Source of the DNA: Rhodococcus yunnanensis NBRC 103083
Lineage (GTDB): Bacteria; Actinomycetota; Actinomycetes; Mycobacteriales; Mycobacteriaceae
Length of the DNA stretch: 35,623 nt
Reading direction: 5' to 3'
NCBI RefSeq assembly: GCF_001895005.1
Contig: NZ_BCXH01000031.1
Location: 1-35,623, forward strand
Below are positions 24,871 through 32,015 of the stretch, piece after piece. The notes beneath the pieces are model-generated. The model was not told the DNA's origin. It did no database searches and saw only the letters and a program-made list of their open reading frames with translations. The position numbers and the translations under genes were made by a program. Each line of letters begins with the position of its first letter. Positions within the stretch are counted from its first letter, which is position 1.

Positions 24871-25976
24871 CCTCCTCCAGCACTCCGCCGACCACACGAT
24901 CACGCTCCGGCGTCAGGAAGATACTGTCGGCAGTTCTGTCCTACGGAGTGGTCGCGGTCGTCATGTGGCTGCTGTACCGGACGCTGGGAAGTTCGGGGGC
25001 CGTGGCCGACGCCGTCAGCTCGATCACTCCGACCGAGGTGCTCGTCGCGTGCAGTCTCGGATTGGTCTACCTCGCGTCGATGCTGCGGCCGATGGTCTAC
25101 ACGTTGCCGGGCCTGACGATGGCGCAGGCAGGAGTCGCACGGACTGCCTCGCTCGCGCTCGCCAACACCGTCCCCGAGGGTGGGACCGTCGCAACGGGTC
25201 TGACATTCGGGATGTATCGGTCCTGGGGTTTCGGGGTGTCCGACAGTACGACGTCGATAGTCGCGATCGGGATCTGGACCAATCTCTCTCGATACGTGCT
25301 GATGTCGATCGGACTGGTCGTTCTCGCCGTGTCCGGCACGACGGACGGCTCGGTGGTGTGGTTCGCGGTGGGGTCGTGCGTCGTGGTCGCCGCGATCTGT
25401 CTTCTGATCACGCTGATCATCGCCAGCGACCGGTTTGCGCGCGGCGTAGGCCGACTTCTCACCCGTGGACGGGCCGTGGTGGCCCGCCGAATCTCCCGAG
25501 TCGAACCCAAGGACATGGTGGAGGTCGTCTCTGATTTTCGCGTGCACGTATCGAATCGAGTTCGGACATGCTGGCGGTCGTTGACGGCAACGATGGTTCT
25601 CTCGCAGTTGCTCGGTGCACTCGTACTCGGCGTCGCGGTCCGGATGTGCGGTCTGGGGCAGGACGAGATCGGCTGGGACCGCATCGTCGTAGCGTTCGGT
25701 GCAATGTGGCTCGCCGCCTTCGTCGCTCCGACCCCGGGTGGGCTCGGCATCGCCGAAGCTGCGCTGATCGCAGTCCTCGGCGTCGGACTCGCGGCGAGCG
25801 CTCAGGCGGAACTCGTTGCCGCGGTACTGCTGTTTCGGCTCGCGACCTGGCTGCTGCCCATTCCGATCGGTCTCGTCTCGTATCTCTACTGGAGGACGAC
25901 GAAGAATTGGCGTGTGCCCGTGGCTCAACTCTCCAGTGAACGCCAGACGCGATCCGAGGACAACGGCAACTCGTAG
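24867..25976 (+). CDS. Lysylphosphatidylglycerol synthase TM-region / UPF0104-type membrane protein
   Basis: This 369-aa protein has about eight hydrophobic segments in the pattern of the LPG_synthase_TM (UPF0104) family. It includes ALANTVPEGGTVATGLTFGMYRSWG and the late APTPGGLGIAEAALIAVL segment (PGGLGxxE, typical of the family). It lacks the soluble aminoacyl-transferase domain of MprF, so it is the membrane module alone, perhaps a lipid flippase or envelope protein. The 4-bp ATGA overlap with the Lrp gene indicates coupling. Its 3' end overlaps the xanthine dehydrogenase gene by 52 bp on the opposite strand. Confidence 0.8.
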   Translation: MTSSSTPPTTRSRSGVRKILSAVLSYGVVAVVMWLLYRTLGSSGAVADAVSSITPTEVLVACSLGLVYLASMLRPMVYTLPGLTMAQAGVARTASLALANTVPEGGTVATGLTFGMYRSWGFGVSDSTTSIVAIGIWTNLSRYVLMSIGLVVLAVSGTTDGSVVWFAVGSCVVVAAICLLITLIIASDRFARGVGRLLTRGRAVVARRISRVEPKDMVEVVSDFRVHVSNRVRTCWRSLTATMVLSQLLGALVLGVAVRMCGLGQDEIGWDRIVVAFGAMWLAAFVAPTPGGLGIAEAALIAVLGVGLAASAQAELVAAVLLFRLATWLLPIPIGLVSYLYWRTTKNWRVPVAQLSSERQTRSEDNGNS

Positions 25977-28624
25977 AGCCGCGACCCGATTGCGTCCTTG
26001 ATCGCATTGGCGAGCGCAGGAGCGACCGGGTTGTACGGCGACTCGCTCATCGATTTGGCGCCGAAGGGACCGAGCTGATCGTAGGTGTCCGCGAAATAGA
26101 CCTCGGTACGCGGAATGTCCGCGAACTGCGGTACGTGGTAACTGCGGATCGAATCGGTGGTGACAGTGCCCTCGCCGTCGGTCTCGATCGCCTCGTACAG
26201 CGCCGAACCGATACCCTGGGCCACACCGCCTTCGACCTGTCCGCGGCATTGCTGAGGATTCATCACCGTGCCCGCGTCGGCGCTCTGCACCGACTGCAGG
26301 ATGCGTACCGTCCCCGTCGACTCCTCGACCGCCACCCGAAAAGCGTGAACGTTGAACGCCAGTGATCGCGGCACGCCGCCGCTGTCACCCTCGGTGACGA
26401 GAGTTCCGCCCGCGGCGGTCAGTATCTCGGCGAGCGAGACGAACCGATCTGCGCCGCCCTGCACGCCTTCGGGACCGAGCACACACGAGTCCGGCGCACT
26501 TCCCGTCAGGCCTGCGCCGATCTCGAGTAGGCGTGTCGACATCGCTCGGGCTGCGGCGTGGAGAGCCTTTCCTGCCACGACGGTGCCCGCGGAACCGAAG
26601 GCGCCCGTGTCGTACGTGGTCGCATCGGTGTCGGATTGGCGCACCCGTATTCGCTGCGGTGACGTCGCAAGCTCGGTCGCCGCGATCTGAGTGTGCACCG
26701 TTGTCGTCCCGTTGCCGAATTCGGCGGTGCCGACGCGGATCTCGTAGTCGGCGTCCGGGAGCAAGGCAATAGACGCCTCCGAGAAGTGTCCGCGGGGCGG
26801 GATGGTGGCGATCATCGCGACGGCCATTCCCTCACCGACCTTCCATCCTTCCGGCGCGGCGACACCGTTGCCCCGCCGCAGAGCGTGCTCGGCCAGGTCG
26901 AGGCACTGGTCGAGGCCGTAACTGCCGTACACCAGGTCGTCTCCTTCGACGTGGGCTGCGACGAGTGGATCACCGGGGACGACGACGTTGCGACGGCGGA
27001 AGTCGAACGGATCGATGTCCAGTTCGCGAGCGAGGTCGTCCATGGCCGATTCGATGGCGAAGATCACCTGACCTAGCCCGTACCCGCGGAACGCGCCGGA
27101 CGGAATGTTGTTGGTGTACACACTCTTCGCGTCGACCCGCTTGTTGGCGCAGCGGTACACCGCAACGGATTCTCCGCAGCCGTGGAACATCACGCCCGGA
27201 CTGTGGTTTCCGTAGGCACCTGCGTCGGTGACGACGTCTATTGCCAGTGCGGTCAAGGTGCCGTCCGCGGTTGCGGCTGCAGTGACATCGACCTGGAACG
27301 GATGACGGCACGGAGAGACCGTGAACTCGTCCTTGCGAGTGAACTCGAACTGCACCGGCGAACCCGTACGCAGGACCGCCAACGTGACGATGTCCTCGGT
27401 GAGCAACTCCTGCTTGCCCCCGAAACCGCCGCCGACGCGAGCGGTGAACACGCGGACCTCGTCGCGGTCGAGTTCGAAGATCTCGCAGATCTCGTCACGG
27501 ACCAGAAACGGAACCTGCGTGCTGGTACGCAGGTTCAGCCTCCCCGTGTCGTCGATCCAGCCGATCGTGCCGTGCGTCTCGAGGTGGACGTGCTGGATAC
27601 GTTGCGTTCGCCACCGTCCGGTGACGACGGCGTCGGCCGCTGCCACAGCCGTGTCGACATCGCCGACGCCGCCGTGCAGTTCGGCCACCAGATTTCGCGT
27701 CGGGTCCCCGATCCGGGCGTGCTCGTCCTTGTCTCCGTGGATCTGCGGGGCCCCTGGCATCGACGCGGAGTCCGTGTCGAACACCGCGGGCAGTTCCTGA
27801 TACTCGACGACGAGCGCGCGACACCCGGCCTCGGCTGCGGCGAGGGTGTCGGCTACCACCACCGCCACACGTTGGCCCGTGAAGCGCATCACCGTGTCGA
27901 TGACACGGGTGTCGTCCGGGTCGTCGGACCGCTGATCGTGGCGGGCGGTGGAGAACACTCGATCCGGGCTGTCGGCGGATGTCAGGACCAACCGAACACC
28001 GGGGATCGATTCGGCCGCAGCGGTGTCGATCGCCAGTACTCGCGCGTGCGGATAGGGGCTACCGAGCACGCTGGCATGCAGAAGGCCTGCAGGGGCGAAG
28101 TCCATGGTGTACGGCTCGGTTCCCGTCACGATGCGAGTGCCTGCCGGTGCGGCCAAGGAACGCCCGTACGACGGGCCCTCGGTCACCTTCTCGGTGTTCG
28201 TGACCCCGTGCACGGCGTCGTCGATGGATCGATAACCCGTGCAGCGACACAGGTTTCCCTTCAATCGCTGCGGCAGCTCGGTCATGTCGTTCTCGCCGAG
28301 AGACGAGGCGGTGACCACCATTCCCGCCGTGCAGAACCCACACTGGAATCCGCCTGCGTCGACGAACCTGCGCTGGACGGGGTGCAAGTCGTCGGGGGTT
28401 CCGAGGCCTGCGACCGTGACGACGTCGCGGTTCGCGGCGCGGAAAGCAGGGAAAATGCAGGAGTGCACCGGTTGGCCGTCGACCAGTACCGAACACGCCC
28501 CGCAGTCGCCTGCGTCGCAGCCCTTCTTGACCTCGAAGTGCGCTTTGTCCCGCAACATCGTGCGCAGACATTGGCCGGGTCTCGGTGTGTGCTCGGTCTC
28601 GGCGCCGTTGACGGAGAATTTCAC
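25925..28624 (-). CDS. Xanthine dehydrogenase, fused [2Fe-2S] and molybdopterin-binding chain
   Basis: This 899-aa chain begins with a plant-type [2Fe-2S] domain (Cys36, Cys41, Cys44, Cys56) and a second cluster domain (Cys95, Cys98, Cys126, Cys128). It continues into the molybdopterin domain with RVGGGFGGKQ and GAFRGYGLGQ. Near the end, GAKSMSESPYNPVAPALANAI (split here as GAKSMSESPYNP and VAPALANAI) matches the GVGEPP active-site loop, with the Glu kept. It would oxidise hypoxanthine and xanthine to urate. The FAD domain is not in this chain but in the gene just upstream, whose stop overlaps this GTG start as GTGA; GGAGGAG precedes it. Purine specificity is inferred from the adjoining uricase operon. 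Confidence 0.88.
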   Translation of the reverse strand: MKFSVNGAETEHTPRPGQCLRTMLRDKAHFEVKKGCDAGDCGACSVLVDGQPVHSCIFPAFRAANRDVVTVAGLGTPDDLHPVQRRFVDAGGFQCGFCTAGMVVTASSLGENDMTELPQRLKGNLCRCTGYRSIDDAVHGVTNTEKVTEGPSYGRSLAAPAGTRIVTGTEPYTMDFAPAGLLHASVLGSPYPHARVLAIDTAAAESIPGVRLVLTSADSPDRVFSTARHDQRSDDPDDTRVIDTVMRFTGQRVAVVVADTLAAAEAGCRALVVEYQELPAVFDTDSASMPGAPQIHGDKDEHARIGDPTRNLVAELHGGVGDVDTAVAAADAVVTGRWRTQRIQHVHLETHGTIGWIDDTGRLNLRTSTQVPFLVRDEICEIFELDRDEVRVFTARVGGGFGGKQELLTEDIVTLAVLRTGSPVQFEFTRKDEFTVSPCRHPFQVDVTAAATADGTLTALAIDVVTDAGAYGNHSPGVMFHGCGESVAVYRCANKRVDAKSVYTNNIPSGAFRGYGLGQVIFAIESAMDDLARELDIDPFDFRRRNVVVPGDPLVAAHVEGDDLVYGSYGLDQCLDLAEHALRRGNGVAAPEGWKVGEGMAVAMIATIPPRGHFSEASIALLPDADYEIRVGTAEFGNGTTTVHTQIAATELATSPQRIRVRQSDTDATTYDTGAFGSAGTVVAGKALHAAARAMSTRLLEIGAGLTGSAPDSCVLGPEGVQGGADRFVSLAEILTAAGGTLVTEGDSGGVPRSLAFNVHAFRVAVEESTGTVRILQSVQSADAGTVMNPQQCRGQVEGGVAQGIGSALYEAIETDGEGTVTTDSIRSYHVPQFADIPRTEVYFADTYDQLGPFGAKSMSESPYNPVAPALANAIKDAIGSRLYELPLSSDRVWRSLES

Positions 28625-29433
28625 GACAGCTCCTCCAGTACCTGCAGAGCGGATCGGATGCTGATGTGTTCTCGCCAATCCGGCGCACCGTGCGGGTCGT
28701 CGTACCATGCGCTGTCGGGGATCGCCGCGTTCAGTGCGGCCCGTAGTTCGACCGAACGCGGCGGCGAGTCGAAGCGCACGACATAGGGCCGAACGGTCGA
28801 AGCGCTCACCGTCACCACGAATCGTCCGTCGCGGTCGAGGCGCCCGATCACGAGGGATGCCGATCGACCGAGCGGCGACAACGCAGTCTTCCTGAACGCC
28901 GTTCTCGCTTCGAGGGCATGAGCGGGGAGATGAATGCTTCTGACGATATCGCCTGTGCGCAGACTGTTCTCGTGTGGTCCCGTGACGAGATCGACGACAG
29001 GAACGGTGTAGTCGGTGCCGTCGACCGCCCAGACCGTGGCGACACCGTCGAGTGCTGCGGTCAGCGAGATCATCGCTCCTGCAGGAAGTGCCATGCAGAT
29101 GTTGCCGCCGACCGTGGCGACCTTCCAGATCTTGTACGACGCGAGCAACGCGGTGGCGCACTGCGGAAACAGAGCCGTGGCGGGCCAGTCCCGGTCGACA
29201 CGCGCAGCGGCCAGCGCCTCGATCGTGCACGTGGCAGCGATGTCGAGTCCGGTGTCGTCGACCACCAGAGGTGGCCAACCGAGGGCAGTGATGTCCACCA
29301 GTCGTCGTAGATGGTCTTGCTTCTCCGACAGCAGCCACGTTCCGCCGGCGATGACGGCGGTGCCCTCGTTGCCAGGAGGAAGTTCGGATCGGTCGGACGG
29401 AATCACGACGTCCTCGATAGTTCCCAGGTCCAT
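28621..29433 (-). CDS. Xanthine dehydrogenase FAD-binding subunit
   Basis: This 270-aa CoxM/XdhB-type FAD-binding protein carries an N-terminal VIAGGTWLL loop, the central ATVGGNICMALPAG flavin-binding segment (equivalent to TxGGNxxxxxPxxD), and a CO_deh_flav_C region ending in the alternating IRSALQVLEELS helix. It passes electrons from the FeS clusters of the fused chain to NAD+ or another acceptor. The frame is open to 29487, but the ATG at 29433 matches where the family fold begins. It is the first gene of a two-gene operon, with a 4-bp overlap to the catalytic chain. It is divergent from the DUF2461 gene across 169 bp. Confidence 0.85.
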   Translation of the reverse strand: MDLGTIEDVVIPSDRSELPPGNEGTAVIAGGTWLLSEKQDHLRRLVDITALGWPPLVVDDTGLDIAATCTIEALAAARVDRDWPATALFPQCATALLASYKIWKVATVGGNICMALPAGAMISLTAALDGVATVWAVDGTDYTVPVVDLVTGPHENSLRTGDIVRSIHLPAHALEARTAFRKTALSPLGRSASLVIGRLDRDGRFVVTVSASTVRPYVVRFDSPPRSVELRAALNAAIPDSAWYDDPHGAPDWREHISIRSALQVLEELS

Positions 29434-29590
29434 CTCGCACCAGCTCTCGACACTCGAAACCTTTCGACTCCGAACACTAGTGAACAACTGTTACGGACGC
29501 GCGGTTGTGAGGCGATCCGCCGGAAACTCGTGCGAAACAACGGCACGCACAGTTCCTGCACCGTGCGTGCCACGGGGCATTGACCGCATT

Positions 29591-29596
29591 TAGACT
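29591..29596 (+). promoter_or_regulatory. -10 box (TAGACT) for leaderless DUF2461 gene
   Basis: TAGACT (TANNNT) ends 6 nt before the ATG at 29603, with no ribosome binding site. Confidence 0.5.
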
Positions 29597-29602
29597 GGGA
29601 CG

Positions 29603-30229
29603 ATGGCGTTCACAGGGGTTCCCTTCTCAGCACTGGATTTCTACGAGGATCTGGAAGCGGACAACAGCAAGCTGTGGTGGGATGCCCACAGAGAGGTGTA
29701 CGAGAGGTCCGTCAAGGCTCCGATGGTCGAGTTGCTTGCCGAGCTCGAAAGCGAGTTCGGTAGCGCCAAGGTTTTCCGTCCGTACCGTGACGTGCGCTTC
29801 TCGAAGGACAAGACGCCGTACAAGACCCACCAGGGTGGATTCGTCGCGCGCGGTGGGAGCCTTGGATTCTACGTCCAGATCGATCCGGCCGGGCTGTACG
29901 TAGCGGGTGGTTTCTATGCCGCGACCACCGAAGGGATCGCTCGGTACCGCGAATCGGTCGACAACGAGGTGCGCGGATCCGAGCTGGTCGCTCTGGTGTC
30001 GACTCTCGCCGACTCGGGCTTCGAGATCGGCGGTGATCAGCTCAAGACCAAGCCCCGTGGGTACGAGCTCGATCACCCACGCATCGACCTGCTGCGGCAC
30101 AAGTCGCTGACCGCGAGCAAGCACTTCGGCTCACCGGCATGGCTGGAAACCCCGAAAGCTGCAGCACACGTGCGTGACACATGGCGACAGCTGACTCCGC
30201 TCGTGGAGTGGTCGGCGCAGGTTCTCTAG
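29603..30229 (+). CDS. DUF2461 (TIGR02453) family protein
   Basis: This 208-aa soluble protein matches the DUF2461 pattern. It opens with an F-x-G-fxxxxxxFxxdLxxNNxKxWW-like segment (FYEDLEADNSKLWWDAHRE), followed by FRPYRDVRFSKDKTPYKTH and LGFYVQIDPAGLYVAGGFY. The function of the family is unknown. It lies between the two purine operons but on the opposite strand, so involvement in purine use is not implied. The stop codon lies in the first copy of a 16-bp tandem repeat shared with the end of the uricase gene. Confidence 0.88.
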   Translation: MAFTGVPFSALDFYEDLEADNSKLWWDAHREVYERSVKAPMVELLAELESEFGSAKVFRPYRDVRFSKDKTPYKTHQGGFVARGGSLGFYVQIDPAGLYVAGGFYAATTEGIARYRESVDNEVRGSELVALVSTLADSGFEIGGDQLKTKPRGYELDHPRIDLLRHKSLTASKHFGSPAWLETPKAAAHVRDTWRQLTPLVEWSAQVL

Positions 30230-30270
30230 CCCACCACTTCTCCAGCCCACCACTTCTCTAGCCCACCACC
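30225..30270. repeat. 16-bp tandem repeat, three copies, spanning two convergent stop codons
   Basis: Units at 30225-30240 (TCTAGCCCACCACTTC), 30241-30256 (one base different) and 30257-30270 (partial). The TAG of the DUF2461 gene is in the first copy, and the stop of uricase (30258-30260 on the minus strand) is in the third. Confidence 0.85.
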
Positions 30271-31178
30271 GAGTAGTTCCGCCACGCGCTGCCGGCGTCC
30301 GGGGCGTCTTCCCGCTCGACCGTCGCCTGGATCAGTCCGTACGGGCGATCGTCGGCGTTGAAGACCTCGTTCGAATTCTCGACGCCGAAACGTGCTGTGT
30401 CGTAGAGGAAATGGTGCTTGTTCGGTGCCGACATTCGAATTTCGGCGATGAACGGGTACTTCTCCAGTGCAGCCTCGCCCATTGCGTACAGCGTCTGCTG
30501 CAGAGCCAGGGACTGCAAGTTCGCGAAGCGTTCGATCATCGCGGCCTTGACCCCCTCGTAGACGCCGTCCCAGTCGACATCGACGCGTGTGTACCGCCAC
30601 TGAGCTGTCAGCGAGGTCGCCATGACCCGGTCGTGGGTCGGCTCGAGCACGGTCAGTTCGTCTTCGAGGAACCCGGCGAACTCGGAACCGGTCGACTTGA
30701 GGATGATCATCTCCTTGAAGCCACTGACGACCCAGGTCTTCTGATCGGGCCCTGTACCCTCCACGGTCACCGCCGATGTGCGGATCTCCTCGCCCTTGCG
30801 CGTCCATGTGTGATCGTGCTCGACGCCGTCGACGACGACTCGCTGCCAGGTGTATTCCTCCAGCTCGATGCGTGCACCCTCGACGGGTTCGACGTCGTCC
30901 ACGTAGTGACGGGCGAGGTCCAGGCCGTAACTCTCCAGGTGTAGAAGACCTTTCGACTTCGCGTAGACGTACGCTGTCTGCTTCTGAGTGTCGGTAGGCA
31001 GCACGTTCGACTGATCACCCACCAGGTGGGCGGGTGCGAAGTCTCCTCGAAGGGCGCTGGAAACGTTGATGTCGTGAATCTCATGACGTGGAGTGTCTCG
31101 GTAGATCCGGACGACACGGTTCTCTGCCTTGCCGTACTGGTTGGCGCCGAGGACGATCTTGCCGTTCAGGTCGGTCAT
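30258..31178 (-). CDS. Uricase (factor-independent urate hydroxylase)
   Basis: This 306-aa enzyme oxidises urate to 5-hydroxyisourate with O2 and no cofactor. Family marks include the N-terminal KIVLGANQYGKAENRVVRI with the active-site Lys, GDQSNVLPTDTQKQTAYVYAK (split here as GDQSNVLPTDTQ and KQTAYVYAK) with the catalytic Thr, the central TGSEFAGF, and SAPNKHHFLYD with the conserved Asn-Lys-His. Length is normal. It is the last gene of the permease-decarboxylase-hydrolase-uricase operon, one base after the uraH stop, with GGGAG as ribosome binding site. Its last codons lie in the tandem repeat at 30225-30270. Confidence 0.95.
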   Translation of the reverse strand: MTDLNGKIVLGANQYGKAENRVVRIYRDTPRHEIHDINVSSALRGDFAPAHLVGDQSNVLPTDTQKQTAYVYAKSKGLLHLESYGLDLARHYVDDVEPVEGARIELEEYTWQRVVVDGVEHDHTWTRKGEEIRTSAVTVEGTGPDQKTWVVSGFKEMIILKSTGSEFAGFLEDELTVLEPTHDRVMATSLTAQWRYTRVDVDWDGVYEGVKAAMIERFANLQSLALQQTLYAMGEAALEKYPFIAEIRMSAPNKHHFLYDTARFGVENSNEVFNADDRPYGLIQATVEREDAPDAGSAWRNYSVVG

Positions 31179-31179
31179 C

Positions 31180-31506
31180 TCAACTCCCGCGATAGGTGGA
31201 ATAGGCGAAGGGCGACAACAGTAATGGGACGTGGTGGTGTGCGTTCGGGTCTGTCACGGTGAACGACACCGACACCTCCGGATAGAAGGTGGGAGTATTC
31301 AAGACCTCGAAATAGCTTCCGGTGTCGAACGAGAGCCGATAGTTGCCCACCTCGATCGGGGCGGGCAGCAGCTCGGGAACACGACCGTCGGCATCGGTCG
31401 TCGCGGTGGCGATCTCGCCGTTCTTCGCGTGGAACAACGACACCCTGAGTCCGACGGCCGGTGCGCCGTGTACCGCATCGAGAACGTGGGTGCTGAGCCC
31501 GCTCAT
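31180..31506 (-). CDS. uraH: 5-Hydroxyisourate hydrolase (transthyretin-like)
   Basis: This 108-aa transthyretin-related enzyme has LSTHVLDAVHG with catalytic His7, the conserved Arg in DGRVPEL, NAHHHVPLLLSPF, and the diagnostic C-terminal YRGS. It hydrolyses 5-hydroxyisourate from uricase to OHCU. The frame runs further upstream to 31653, but the ATG at 31506 matches the family start and overlaps the upstream decarboxylase stop as ATGA. The next gene, uricase, follows after one base. Confidence 0.95.
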   Translation of the reverse strand: MSGLSTHVLDAVHGAPAVGLRVSLFHAKNGEIATATTDADGRVPELLPAPIEVGNYRLSFDTGSYFEVLNTPTFYPEVSVSFTVTDPNAHHHVPLLLSPFAYSTYRGS

Positions 31507-32006
31507 TCTTCCGGGCCCAGCATGCGGTTCAGGCGAATTCGGTTGATCTTGGCAAGCTCCACGCGCAACACCCGTCGTTCGGTCTCGGGATCGTTCCCGA
31601 GGCGTTCCTCGAGGATAGCGAGCAGTTCGGGTGCCGACCTGCCGGTCGCGCACACCAGATAGACGTGACCGAACTTCTCCTCGTACTTGCGGTTGCTCGC
31701 CGCGAGGGCGTCCAGCACGTCGGAGCCCGCTGCCTGCACCGCTGCCTGTTCTCGCTTCGACGATGGGTTGTCGGCCTTTCCGCCGATCCGTGGGTGGCCG
31801 TCGAGTGCCTGGTCGATCTCGGCTTCGGGGAGCTCGGCCAGCACTCGGTCCGCTCTGTCCAACAGCAATTCTCGACTGTCGAACGGCCTACCGGAGGCAA
31901 CTCGACGTGCCCAGATGGACGACGAGCAGCACTCGAACAGTGCATGCATCGCCTGTCGATCGGTCAGCCTGTTGAAGCCCTCCAGACCTATCCACTCGTG
32001 TAACAA
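31503..32006 (-). CDS. 2-oxo-4-hydroxy-4-carboxy-5-ureidoimidazoline (OHCU) decarboxylase
   Basis: This 167-aa OHCU decarboxylase forms S-allantoin from OHCU. The catalytic residues expected for the family are present: His71 in GHPRIG, Glu86 in SKREQ, and the late Arg near 156-158 in INRIRL. The N-terminus (IGLEGFNRLTDRQAMHALFECC) is the actinobacterial type. The TTG at 32006 is the only suitable start, 9 bp after the permease stop; the in-phase ATG downstream would cut into the domain. It ends in ATGA with uraH. The upstream permease carries a second, altered copy of the same domain. Confidence 0.92.
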   Translation of the reverse strand: MLHEWIGLEGFNRLTDRQAMHALFECCSSSIWARRVASGRPFDSRELLLDRADRVLAELPEAEIDQALDGHPRIGGKADNPSSKREQAAVQAAGSDVLDALAASNRKYEEKFGHVYLVCATGRSAPELLAILEERLGNDPETERRVLRVELAKINRIRLNRMLGPEE

Positions 32007-32015
32007 AGCATCTCG

